A stretch of 64,000 nt of DNA from Rotaria sp. Silwood1 (lineage: Eukaryota; Rotifera; Eurotatoria; Philodinida; Philodinidae). This document shows positions 1-12,440 of the stretch, in pieces. Position 1 is the stretch's first letter, and the number at the start of each line of letters is the position of its first letter. The translations under genes and the position numbers were made by a program. Below the pieces are notes generated by a model. That model was not told where the DNA came from, ran no database searches, and saw only the letters and a program-made list of their open reading frames with translations. The stretch lies in the NCBI GenBank assembly GCA_905250075.1, contig CAJNOP010000888.1, forward strand, positions 4,958 through 68,957, in the 5' to 3' direction.

Positions 1-38
<38 letters not shown>

Positions 39-40
39 AG

Positions 41-91
41 AGAATGTCATTAAGTGTAGGCGTTCGTAGCGCTCCATTCGTAAACAAATAA
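41..91 (+). CDS. Possible terminal exon of a gene entering from the left (partial)
   Basis: A long T tract ending in TTTGCAG at position 40 looks like a polypyrimidine tract plus splice acceptor. It is followed by 16 open codons (RMSLSVGVRSAPFVNK in one phase) and TAA at 89-91; the other two phases stop quickly. The upstream exons would lie outside the window, so neither the gene nor the phase can be confirmed. The product is not recognised. Confidence 0.3.
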   Translation, partial: RMSLSVGVRSAPFVNK

Positions 92-3000
92 ATAAGTCGT
101 CATTTTCTTTCTTTACACTTTACCATACTTGCTCTTTATTCCAAACAAAAGTGATGGTCTAATATCGATATCACACACACACACTTTTATATCATTGTAT
201 TTCTGTGTGTATGTGTTTCTTTTTCTATCAAAAAACGAGAACAAAGAAGCATATTAAAAAAAAAAAAGCAAGAACAGAGAAATAAAAAATCAACAAATAT
301 GATGTCTTTTTGCATCTTTTTTTTCCTTTTTCTCTCCTTCTTCTCATTTTTTTTTTCAACGATAAAACGAATATGAACACATAAGGCTAAAGGAACGAGC
401 AAGCGTAATTGTGCAAATAAACGACAGTAGACATACATACACAATCTTTCTCTCTCTCTCGTTTGCATACATACAACAGATGAAAATCATATAATGAGAC
501 GAGGGGAAAAAGAAAAAATTGTGAAAATCGTAAGTCGATTCGAAGGACAAAACATATCAATTGAGAAATTATAGAAAGGAAAAAACAATCGAACTACAAA
601 TGAAGCAATTAAAAAAAACCGAATGAATATTCTTTGAAACAATTTTAATAGACATTTAAGTTTTTATAAAAAAACTAACAAACTATTAATGTACAAACAA
701 GATATAAACGATAATCATCATCTTACTCTCACTTCAACATACGATAATTTTCTATCGGAAGATTATTTGATTTTTTTTTTTTTTGCTTTCTTTCATGAAA
801 AACAAAAAAAATTCTTTTACTGTCTTATTTTATTTACTTTTTATTAGAAAAAAAAAAAAATCTAAGAAACAGGTGTTTGATGGTCATTCTTGTTGCTTAT
901 AGATGAAGTTGTTTCTTTCTCTCTTTATTAGAAAAAAAAAAAAAAAAAAAGAGGTTATAATGATCAGAGAAAAGGTCGAGGTCAAGGACATATTTCCATT
1001 TGTAAAATAAGATTAACCTAACGATTGTTCATTGTATATTAATGATTTAATAAAAAAAAAAACCTTATATCAAATAATTATGGTCAAAGTAATCATAAAA
1101 AAAAAACAATAATGCGAACAACAATCTTTCTGTTGTTGACAACGAACGTCAAACACAAAAGACAGACAAAAACAAGAAGCAAAACAATACTCACAAATTC
1201 TTCTAAAATATTTGATATATACTTAACCCTTTCATTTTGTATGTATATATGTACTACAATTTATTCACAAGAGAATTACACTCTTATAAAATAATCTGCA
1301 ATTTTAATTTGATTTCTAAGGATATGTAAAGAAGAAAAAAAGACGAATGGACATATACACTTGCCTAAAAAAAAAAACACACACACACACACACACAAAA
1401 GAAAGAATATATTTATTGTGTTGAATGATTGTGGCGCTCTTAAAGGACAAATGTAGAACGAAGAAAAAGAAGGCGATGATTGATCGAGTGAACATTGTTT
1501 TGTCTTACAATGGCTATTTTATAGTTTAAAAACTTATCATTTTTAAAAAACATACTATTAGATATTTTGTTATAATTAATTTTCATCAATTTTTGCTGTC
1601 AATATTAAAAATAAAATATTTCATAGTAGTTACTATCTACTTTTCCATCGAATAAATCTTTATTGACCTCTTTATATACGAGGGGCATCCGGAGGTCAGA
1701 CAAAAATTTTTGTCTCTTTTCGATTGTTCTACGATCATCAACTTGTATAGCCTATCGGGTTCAATATGTTTGGAACCGCATCCGGTTGATAAAACTTTGA
1801 ACCGAAAAAATTTCAAAATGAATTCTAGTTCGAAACATTCCTACTGTTTTAATCCTAGGTTTTGTTCTTTCTAGGAAAGAATTATATACTTTAAAATTAA
1901 TAGAATATGTAAAACTGTAATGATAGATTTAGTTTGATGAAAAGTGAAAAAAATAAAATAAGATTTTGTATATTCTTTATGAATGTTTCCTAAGTAGAGA
2001 ATTTTACTTTATGACTCATTATTATAAAATATTATGCGGAAATAAGTTTTATTTTTTTTTTTGTATATTGATAAACTTATTTTAATTGTATTAAATTATG
2101 TGTACATCCGACAGGATATGAAAAAATTATTTTCTTTTCAATAATAACATAGTTGACTAATACATTTTTTATGTTTTTTTTTCAGTCAAGAATATTAAGA
2201 AGAGCAATGAGGTTGAAACATCTAATTACAAAAAAAAAGAAATAAAACTTTGAAATTTTTCAATATTGAAAAAGGACTTTTTTTTTTGTTCTAAAATTTG
2301 AATTATATAAATACATTTATGAATAAATCTTTGATGTACTTAAAGATTGATAATAAACAAATTAAAATTTCAACGAAAGTTTTTTTTTACATTTCATCGA
2401 ATATAGAGAATGTAATTATAGAAATAGTAACGTATGAAGTATAATGATATAAATATGAAGAAATACTATTTTTTTTTAATTTCTATAATTGGTTATATAA
2501 CTAAAAAATCATGATTCTATCAAATAATACAATAATAATGGTAAATTTTATGTTTATTTCAGAATTGAATGAAATTTTATACCAATAGAAAAAAGTAATG
2601 CTGAAGGTATCGATTTATATAAAAAAATCATTTAATAATTCAACCGAAAAAACATTACATTCTCATATACAAGCCAATCCTATATATAAACGCTTACAGT
2701 CAATAAACTAATCACTTAATAGTACTTCTACATTCTTTAAATATACTAAGATAAATATATTGTAAGTTGAAGAGAAAATTAGACAACATTTTGATACGTT
2801 GATTACAGCTTAGTGTAAGCATGCATACTATTCTATTAATAAAAAGGAAATATATTATATTTATTTTTAAATCTTAAGATACTTATGTCAGGATTTATAA
2901 CAATTTAATAAATAGAAGTTCGATTTTTCTAAAAAAAGAAACCTAATCATCGTTAGATATTTCAATTGAACTATAAGCGTTTACATACGAAAATGAATAT

Positions 3001-3610
3001 AAATCTATCTGTATTATATCATTTTACATTCTTTTAAATTGTAAAAAGTAATCGGATCATACGCTTCAAGGCTTTAAAATATAATATTAAAAAAAAATGA
3101 TATATCAAATTTTTGTCTTGTAGTAAAATAAGCAAAAAATTATATATAAAACTTGAACATGAGAATTTTTCTTTATATATATTCTTAAAAATCTATTCAA
3201 TATATAGAATGCTGACAGCGATCTGTTAGTTCGGAAATGCAGGAAAAATCCTTCCGTTTTAATAATTTTATGATTAGTTTTTTCAAACATTCTCTCAAAA
3301 TAGACAAACAACATCTTATTCATCAAAAAATATAAAATAAAAAGATCTTGAAGTCTAATAATCAATTTTTATCTTCTGGTTTGTTGATTCATAAAAATCT
3401 AAATAAAACAATCAATTATCTTTTCTTTTTTTTTTTTATCTTTATTTATTAAATAATAGAACAATACTGACAACAAGAAAATTAATACAATTGAATATTA
3501 GATAATCATATTTCGGGTTTTTTTTTTCTCTACATATATATGACATACATAAAAAAAAAGAAAAGAAATTCTGGCTTGTTTTTTTTTTTATCTTTCTTTC
3601 TTTCTATTCG
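92..3610. other. Intergenic, AT-rich, no supported gene
   Basis: Low-complexity AT-rich DNA with many A and T homopolymers and short CA and TC microsatellites (around 170-185, 445-460 and 1378-1396). Short open frames here have no conserved motifs and look like chance. The right end is the 3' flank of the synaptotagmin-like gene. I see no RNA gene or long inverted repeat. Confidence 0.6.
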
Positions 3611-5337
3611 TTAATAATTGAATATATTAAATGGTTTTAATTGATACCATTGAGCTATTTGTTTCGTTATTTGTCGATGACATACATCATTCCAATGTTG
3701 ATTAATTTCATTAGTATTATTTCCAATTGAAAATATACCAATAGGTTCATGTTTCATATGATGATCATAATCAAAAAGTATTATATCAAAATGAATATTT
3801 TGTAAATCATTATCAGGTATATGAAATGTAAAACATTCATTATAAACAGGACATTGTGTTGAACGTATAATAGTACTTCGTTTTTTAATTATACGTTGTC
3901 CTTTATAGAACATATAAATTTTAAAATAAGGATCTAAAAAATTTAAAATTCTCTTAAATAAATATAATCAAAGAAAAAATAATATTGACTACTAACTTAT
4001 TAATCTTGTTGTATTTATACGAGGTAAATTTGATGCTTTTAAAACAATTAATGTTATTGTACTATCGATTGGTTGATAACATAATGATACAAGCATTTGA
4101 CCAAGTTGTTGATTAGATAACTAAAAAAAAATAAAACCAAATGTGAATATTTTTTGTATAATAATTATAATTAAAATATATATATATATTTTTTTTAATA
4201 TCCGGTACCTGTTTATGTCGTGGTGTTATATCTTGTGTAAATGTTACTTCAAATGATTCAAGAGTATTTGATGTTGTTCCATCCGGTAAAATAATAGGAA
4301 ATATAACTTCTCCAAGAATTTCATCTCGTGTAAATGTATCATATGTTAATATAGTAAAAAGAAGAGATAATTTATTAGTATCATTTATTTCACGAATATT
4401 AGAAAATTCAAATAATTCATCATACATTGGATGATTATTTTTTTTAATAATATGAGTACGCATTGATTGATAAGATTCTATAGAAAGACAATAAAAAAAA
4501 AAGAAACCTAATGAAATTATTCATTAAACTTAAAAATATTATACCTTGAGTATTATCATTATTTGTTGATATAAGTTCAATACGAACATATGAATCAATT
4601 AATGTTGGTTGTCGATGACGACGATAACCAAAAAGATTTTGTGCTCGAATAACACGAACAAATAATGAACTAGTTATTTCATTCCATCGTAAACTAAATA
4701 TTAATGAAGATGGTTCATTAATATGTTCTATTGTTGATGAATTTGATAATGATGATGATGATATTGTTGATGAACATTCATCTTTTTCATTTTGTTGATT
4801 AATTAATGTTGATTCAGGCCATGAAAATGAACTTTTTATTATTCGTGTTACTTCATTTGTTTGAGAATTTGGATTTTTATCATTATTATTATTTATTAAT
4901 GGTGATGGTGTAACACTATCAAATGATACGGATGCAAATTGTCGACGCCAATATCTTGATATACTATAAGATATATCTTTTGATTGTTTTTTACGTTGAT
5001 TTAAATATGTATACAATCGATTAATAGTTAAACCAACGAGACATATAACAATCACAATAGATACAAGTATTGTTACAATCCATATAAATGAAAATGGATC
5101 GCCTAGTTATATAATAGAATAAATGATATATTCATGTAAATGAAAATAAGATAGAACAAATTGATAAAATCTTTACAAAAACTAGATTAATGAAGAACTA
5201 TGATTATATAGAGAAGTCTCTGGATAAATAGATGATTTTATATAAAAAATAAAATAGATTTTATACTCACTATTTTTATTTGATGGTTGTTTTGAAATCA
5301 TATTTTTCTTAAAATCATTAGTTACATCAAAAAGCAT
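3611..5337 (-). CDS. SYT: Synaptotagmin 4/11-like double-C2 membrane protein
   Basis: Five exons are proposed: 5337-5271, 5102-4545, 4477-4209, 4120-3997 and 3933-3611. Together they give 446 residues with all phases consistent. A short N-terminal segment precedes one transmembrane helix (about residues 27-47), a Ser-rich linker, C2A and C2B. The C2A segment YDTFTRDEILGEV resembles the loop-3 region of synaptotagmins 4 and 11. C2B ends in AQWYQL, matching the WHxL-type C-terminal motif of synaptotagmins. Family members act in vesicle trafficking and exocytosis. The calcium-binding aspartates look incomplete: C2A loop 1 has IDSY where SDPY is usual, and C2B reads NPY rather than DPY across the last splice junction. 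Calcium-independent function is therefore likely, as for several family members. The start is the first in-frame ATG of exon 1. A 5' non-coding exon cannot be excluded. Confidence 0.85.
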
Positions 5338-6902
5338 TCGAATAAATCTGTGTTTTTCATCACTTTTTATCAATTGTTTAATCACACAATGTGTTATTGA
5401 ATTGCATAAACACTTCTTTTTCTATGCCTGTTTTTTATTCCAAAATCATCTGACAAATGAATGATGAGTATTGCTGTTGCTATTAGGCTTTACATTATTT
5501 TTCTCAGAACTCCACAACTAACAAAGAGAATGAGCAAGATTGAAGTTTTCTCTTTCTCTCTAACGCACAATGACAAGCATCGTTATTTGACGTAGCCGTC
5601 ATTCGTGCACATAAATGTTATTCCATTCTGTTAGAAAGAATGCCAGAAAAAAAATTGAGGAAAAGAAGAAGCGAATCTACTTATACTGTTAGTAAGTAAT
5701 TCAGTATCGACAAAGCAAAGCAGATGGAAGGCAAAATGAAGAAAAAAAAATGAGGAAATGGAAGAAGAAATTTCTTTTTTCTTCCCTGTATTTGCTAGTT
5801 ACCGTCATTAATAGAAAAACAAAAAAAAAAGTTGACAAGCATAAATTATACAAGCTTGCCATGATGTAATTTACATTCTTTATTCCCTGGCTGACTGTAG
5901 TCATTTCAAAATGACATTGAACACATGGAAGTTAAGACAATTCTCTCGATGTTTCATTTATTTCCCTTTTGATATATAATACGCACGACAACATACATAG
6001 CCACTTATCAAGACAAAAAAAACACGCACACATTGCTTTTTTTAACTGTTGCTCCAAAGAAATCTATACAGAGTAGCAACAATACAAAGAAACATTGAAG
6101 ACAAGGAACAATAGATGATGATGATGATCACACATACATATAAAAGAAAAATGTATGCATATCACATTCATTTGCGTGCACAAAAGACTAAGATACAATT
6201 ATCGAACATGCGCACGCAAAACAAAAAAAAAGGAAACAAACAAATAATAATAATAATGATAATAATCTACTAAGACAAACAACGACAATACATATACACA
6301 CCCACAAAAAAAGAACAAAACTCATCACATTTATTTTGGTCAGTTATGAAAACAAAACAAAACAAAACAACAAAAACAAAAAAAAGAAAAAATCAATGCG
6401 ACAAGATTAATAGACCACTACAACAAAACTGTTGCTTGTACTTAAAATTTTCTTTTCTTTTAGATAGAGCAAAACTAAATGCAAATAGGGAGTAAGTGCG
6501 GAGGAAAAGAAACTCGAACAAAATACCATCAAGTTTTGGCACATATAGAATTTTTTTTTTTTTTTGACATATGTCAAAAATAGTCAAAACTATTTGTCGG
6601 AAACAAAAAAACAAACGGGAATGTAACGAAACACAAATTGATCATTCAACAGTACATCCACAAGAAAAACCATACATATAAATACATAGATAGATATATA
6701 ACGTGTTGCGTATACAAACACTATCATTCGACACACACACATATACACAAATATATGTAAGAAAAACAAAAACTAATCGCACAGCAAAAAAAGAAAGAAC
6801 ATAACGAAAGAGAGTTGATTGACTGTCCTATTTACATAAACATAAAGAAGAAGAAAACTTTGATCATAATGACTGAAACAAAGAGACAAGAAACATTCTC
6901 AA
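5338..6902. other. Intergenic region between the SYT-like gene and DCP2
   Basis: About 1.5 kb between the 5' end of the SYT-like gene and the 3' end of DCP2, both on the minus strand. It is AT-rich with A-rich tracts and GATGAT and AATAAT microsatellites near 6115-6130 and 6245-6265. It should contain the SYT-like promoter and 5' UTR, but I cannot place a core promoter. I see no supported gene. Confidence 0.55.
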
Positions 6903-9900
6903 TCACTCGCGAAGACAACGAAAAACTTCGGAACGATTAAGACGAAATTGTGTCCAACAACGTGGACCACCATAACGAAATGTATGAGAATTTAAACCAT
7001 TAGAAGAATTATTATTTGTTAAATTTGAAAATGGTTGTTGTTGTTGTTGTTGATTTATATCATTATGTAAACGTCGATCAGTACGTCCTATAATAAAATT
7101 TAATTAAATTATTTATTTATAAATTATTAAATAATTTACGTCGATTACGTTGAGATTTAATTGTTGTACTATTTTCTAATGTATCTAATTCATTTTTTAC
7201 TTGTAATTTTTTTATTATAGGTGATGGTTCATCTGGTTGACCACGTTGTAAAATTCGATATTGAATTTGATTTTTTATTGGTGTTGAAGATTTTTTTTCT
7301 TTTTTTTGTAATAATAATAAATCATTAGTTTTATTTTTTGATGGTTGTTTATTTTCGTCATCATTTAATATTGAAGGAGTTAATTGATTCATATCTAAAT
7401 TAGAAAATTTTAATTTTCTATAATTTTTTTGTATTAATAAAAATTTAAAGATTATAAAGAAAATCTTTTTATTATTATTATTATTATCTGTAAATTTAAT
7501 TATATGATAGTTATCAATCATTGTTATCTGTTGAAATACTATTTTAGAATATGATGAAAAATATTTAGATTTTCTGTTGATGATCTAATCAAATAACGAG
7601 ATATGAAGAGAAAAAAAAAGAAAATGTGTAGGAAGTATGGTATTTACGTATTTTTCTATTAGTAAGAAAAAACAAGTACAAAATTTAATATTTAAATAAA
7701 ATAATTATTTTAGATAAAGCAAATATATTTCCTTCCTCAGTTAATTCATATCCATATGTTTTTGCCTTTTATTTATATTTGATTAAACTCAAAAATACGT
7801 AAATCAATCTATATAACTATTTTAGAATTTTCATTTTTTGTTATAATATATAATTAAATTAATTAAACATACTTAATGTTGTCAGAGTTGATGAACTATT
7901 TTCTCTCATAAGTAATGTTTCTGTAATAGATGTATTATCAGTAACAGTAAGTGAATCATTTTTAAGTATTTGACAAAAATGTCGTTGAATTGTATCTTGT
8001 ACACTTAATTGTGTTTGAAGTTTATTTGTTGATAATGATGTTTGTTGTTCATCAGAACTTTGTGTTGTAAGATTAGCAATAATTTTTCGTGAATTTTTTC
8101 GTTGTTCACGTATCGATGTATTATTACGAACTTAAAAGAAAAAAAAACAAAATACAAAAATAAATATTATTACTTAATAGTTTTTTTTTGTTTTTTTACT
8201 TACTAAATGAAGATGTTTGATGATCAACACCAAAAATTTTTTGTAATATTGTTGCTTGTCGTGTATTAGCTGGTGTTATATTTTCATGATATGTTGTTGT
8301 TCGACGTCGTGATTGTGGATAATGATGATGATGTAAATGAGCTTGTTCACGTCGTTTAATATATTCATTTGCATTATCTGAATCACCATTTGATGATGAA
8401 TAAATTCCACATTCTTGATTTATCCAACGACGTAAATCTCTGAGAATAACAAAAAATTTTAAATATATAAAATTTATTTTTTTTTTTTGTAATTTTATAC
8501 TTTATAAATGGTATAACCATAAAAAAAGCTTTTGAATTAAGACCTAATGTAACTTGTGGTGTTGTATCACGTCTATGACATGGTAAATCAGATATACGAA
8601 ACCAACGCATTTCCTAAAAGAGATAATTTTTATTTACTTAATTACAAATAGGTATACAAACAAAAATATTTCGTGTATCGAATATTTTGATTAGAAAAAG
8701 TATCATCAATAGATCTTTATGTAAAATATTTATGAAATGAATGTTTATCTTCGGGACTTAGAAAAAAAGACTTCTTTTTTTTTGACACTGTTAAAATTAA
8801 TACATAAAGATTCCCATGTTACTATTATGTAACAAATAGAATTCTTCAATTTGATGTAATCTCTGAAGTATAAAGAAGTTGTTATTGTCTAGGATAGTCT
8901 TAGCATGAATTTCTTCTACTACACTAAATGTGAAGTAAGATGATTTTATAAATTTGACAAACTACTTATGAAAAATGATTAATTTTTATTCGATGATTAT
9001 AATAAAACTAAGAGAATTAACCTTTTTTTTTCTAAAATGTTTAAATTTATCTTGATATCACAACTAAACATATCGAACTATCAGACATTTGTTAGAATTA
9101 ATAAAGATTTTTGACTACGGACGAAGAAATTTCTTTCAATGATTAATTACTTTTATTTCACGATAGTACGCATCATTTAGAATCTAATGAGCTATGAATA
9201 CACACTGAAAAAAAAATCTCCTACTGTTGCTTTATTAATACCAAAACTATGCATGTTTTATATTAAAGACTTATGAGGGAAGGTCACCAACTGTTCAATC
9301 GCTTTTGAGTCGTAACTATGTGCATCATGTAGGTCCTAATGAGCTATGAATATCCTGAAAAGAGTTCAAGCCGCTAGCTTATTATTGTCGAGATACTGCA
9401 TTTTTGTGGTATCAATACCGTGGAACCAGAAAAACTGAGTTTCGAATTTTGACTTGAAACAGGCCTCAGTGAGAGTAGTTTATTGTGAAAGTTTTAGGTC
9501 TTTTGGTTGTTCCTATCCTAATATGCAGCTAAAAAGGGTGTTTTTACAGTGCTCATATACCCCCCGACGGGTTCCGATGTTCTTATTTCAGAATAGGAAC
9601 AACCAAAAGATCTGAAACTTTCACAATAAACTACTCTCATTGAGATCTGCTTGTGTGTCAAATTCCAAAACTCAGTTTTTCTGGTTCTACAGCATTGATA
9701 CCACAAAAATGCAGTATCTCGACAATAATAAGGTAGCGGCTCGAACTCTTTTCAGGGTATTCATAGCTCATTAGAACCTACATGGTGCACACAGTTACGA
9801 CTCAAAAGCGATTGAACAGTTGATGACCTTCCCTCGTTAGTCTGTATAAGAAACATTGGACAAATTCCTTTTCGAATTTCGACCGAAAATATTGCACTGA

Positions 9901-11098
9901 AATAGACTTTAAACTGAATAGTTTCAAATTGATTTGTCTAATTTCATTCTATTGTAAGAATATCAAATCTATCAATGTAAAAGTTCAAGTTAACATTTTC
10001 AAAAGTCAATTTTTCCGATTTTTGATATAAAATATGCGAAATATTTCATAGTAATGAAGTAACAGCAGGAGACTTTTACACAGTGTATTTATAACTCAAT
10101 AAGATTTCAATAATGAAAATTGTTTTGAATTAAAAGTAGTTTATCATTTAGAAGAATTTACTATAAATTATAAGATTTTCATCTTTCCGAATTACTTGAA
10201 TATTCTATTATTTTACGTGTAAGATATAACTATTTCTTTTTTGTTTTGAACACTCAATAGAACGATCATAACTTTGAAAATCATCAATACAAATTTATTT
10301 TTTAGTTAAACTAGAATCTATTGCATTCCATAGAAAATATATATTACTTTAATTTCATTTTTTGTTTTAGCAGCAAATTTAGTATCAAGTGGTACATGTT
10401 TAATAATATATAATCGAATAAGTTGTCCATTAAGATCACGTTCTAAATATTGATCATCAAAAGCACGATCTTTCATATCAAAACCAACTTCTTCCATAAC
10501 CTCAAAAAAAAATTTTTTTTTTTATCAATACATTCAACAAAAACAAAACAAAATATTACTTCTCGTATAGCACATTTTAATGGACTTTCATTTTCTTGTA
10601 CTTTTCCTTTTGGAAAACCCCAACTTTCACGATTATAAAATCCTCGTACAAGTAAAACATGTTCATATGTTGGATCTAATAAAACTGCACCATATGTTGG
10701 TACACTTAATTTATAACCACGCCAACGTGATAGAATTATATCAAGATTATGAACATAATCACGTAAAAATGGACAATGTAAAAAAACTAATTAATAAAAT
10801 AGAAATTTTTATTTTAATATTTTTGTTTTTTTTATTTACTTTGTTGAGCAAATTCTTTTATATTGCATACATGTAAATCATTATAATCTTCACAATAAAA
10901 ATCAATAAAAAACCAATGAGCTAATTCAACAGCAAATAATACACGAACAAGATCTTCACGTTGTTCAGCTGGGATATTTATAATAAAACGACTATAGCAA
11001 AAAAAAGACAAATTTTGTTTTTTTATTAAAATATAATAATACCTGCATAAATCGTCTAAAACTTTAGCTGGTATTTGTTGATGTTGATCTGGTGACAT
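6903..11098 (-). CDS. DCP2: mRNA-decapping enzyme 2 (Nudix hydrolase DCP2)
   Basis: Nine exons: 11098-11043, 10991-10840, 10786-10560, 10500-10348, 8613-8501, 8439-8204, 8130-7873, 7394-7140 and 7087-6903. They sum to 544 residues with every phase matching. DCP2 removes the 5' cap from mRNA, releasing m7GDP, in the cytoplasmic 5'-3' decay pathway together with DCP1. The N-terminal box A is clear ([27 protein letters not shown]). The Nudix box spans roughly residues 130-152 (GKVQENE, then [12 protein letters not shown]) across the exon 3/4 junction, with the catalytic REVMEE glutamates intact. The box B region follows ([25 protein letters not shown]). The C-terminal half is a poorly conserved, Asn/Gln/Ser-rich tail that includes a short Gln run. 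Intron 4 (8614-10347) is about 1.7 kb and holds a foldback element; most other introns are far shorter. Confidence 0.95.
9269..9841. mobile_element. Foldback (long inverted-repeat) element, family A, in DCP2 intron 4
   Basis: A 573-bp element with two arms of about 250 bp in inverted orientation around a short centre near 9520-9580. The outer end reads ACTTATGAGGGAAGG on the left and, reverse-complemented, ACTAACGAGGGAAGG on the right. It has no coding capacity. No clear target-site duplication is visible. A related copy lies in NOP58 intron 8 (37050-37664). A short stretch at about 9168-9210 matches an internal piece and may be an older fragment. Confidence 0.8.
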
Positions 11099-12440
11099 TA
11101 TTTTAGATGATGATAAATTTAAAAGAAAGGGACGGATGGAAGAAAAAAAAGGATTTGGGAACTGTTTGAAAGATAGTTTTACATCTGAAAAAAGGGAAAA
11201 AAACCCAAATGAAATAATAACGAATTATTTAAAGAAAAAAAAAAATATATTTGCAGCACATGACAAAATAATGAATAATCATGTTTTGACAGACTCAATC
11301 CTATGTTCGTGCTCCTCTCCATACGGATTGGATCAAATGATATATATATTGGTAAACTATGGATTGATACACATGATGTTTATTTTTTTCTTGTGTTTTA
11401 TTCTAATAATATGGAAATTATTTTATCTATGATGAATTTTTTTGTAAGCAAATTTTTTCGATTGAATAAAAAAAAGAAAACAAACAAATATTTTTTTTTT
11501 GTTTAAAATTTTAGAAAGAAAAAATTATTATTATAATTTGTTTAATTAATTTTGTTATATAAACGAAAAATAAAGATTTAAAATTCGAATTACACTTTTC
11601 TCTCTCTCTCTCTTTCGATTATATTTATTTAGAATGTTCTTTCAGAAGGGGGTAAGAGGAAGTGATTATCAGTAGATGATTGTACTTTGATCTTTTCTAA
11701 TCGAAATTGAATATTTACCCTGAAAATATGAGATTCAGCGCACCCTACACATTTCTTGAACGAATGAAGTTTGTGAACTCGGCAGTGTTTTATCCAAGAT
11801 TTTTTCTCCGGAGGGGCGATTTGAATTTCCGAGGGGGGGGGGGCAAGCCATGTATTCATAGCACGATTATCACAAGTCTCGGGAGGGCGAACTCGGTTTT
11901 TGGGGGGCGCCGGGCACGCCTCTGGATAAAACACTGGAACTCAAACTCGACTAATTCTTGCTTTTGTATAGAATATTTTTATGATCAAATTTGTATTTTG
12001 ATTAAAAATTTTGAAATTTAAAATGCAAAATAATCTGTATTAGTTTAATTTTTTTTGCTCATGGAAAGTTTCATTTCAAATCTTGTGCATAATCTGATTT
12101 CAGAATGAAATTATGAATATATATTCGAATATTTTATGGCAAGTTTTTTCGCATCATAATAGGACTTTTAATCATAGGGATTTTTTTGTATTAAAAATAT
12201 GAAAATAGAATTGATTTTTTTTTTTTTTAATAAATTTCTATGATATAAAGACAAATATTTAAATCAAGATAAATTATCAAATATACTAATCCTTATAATC
12301 TTCATTTATTTAAAGATTTAACTATAGAAATAATTGTAATACATAGATCATCATCAGTGAAATATTTTATCAATATGTAATCTTGTTTTTTTTTTGTAGA
12401 TGAAATTTTTATTTAATATGAAATTGCATTTATATAAAGA
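11099..12440. other. Intergenic region between divergent DCP2 and RUBCN
   Basis: About 1.3 kb between the start codons of two divergent genes, so it should contain both promoters. It is AT-rich with a TCTCTC run near 11600-11613 and carries one short GC-rich inverted-repeat element (11783-11936). Short open frames here lack recognisable domains. Confidence 0.55.
11783..11936. mobile_element. Short hAT-type MITE, family C
   Basis: A 154-bp element whose termini are CAGTGTTTTATCCA and its inverse TGGATAAAACACTG. The flanks are gaactcgg and gaactcaa, an imperfect 8-bp duplication (6 of 8). The inside is unusually GC-rich for the region and contains a run of ten or more G. The same family appears at 35675-35848, where the homologous G/C run coincides with an assembly gap. 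CAG-type ends plus 8-bp duplications are characteristic of hAT transposons. Confidence 0.7.

Noticed and set aside
187..550. Minus-strand frames rich in Phe, Lys and Cys near the left end
   Set aside because: They are driven by T/A homopolymers and TC microsatellite, with no splice context or domain.
9518..9706. Open frame on the minus strand in DCP2 intron 4
   Set aside because: It lies entirely inside the foldback element arms, so the open reading is a by-product of the repeat.
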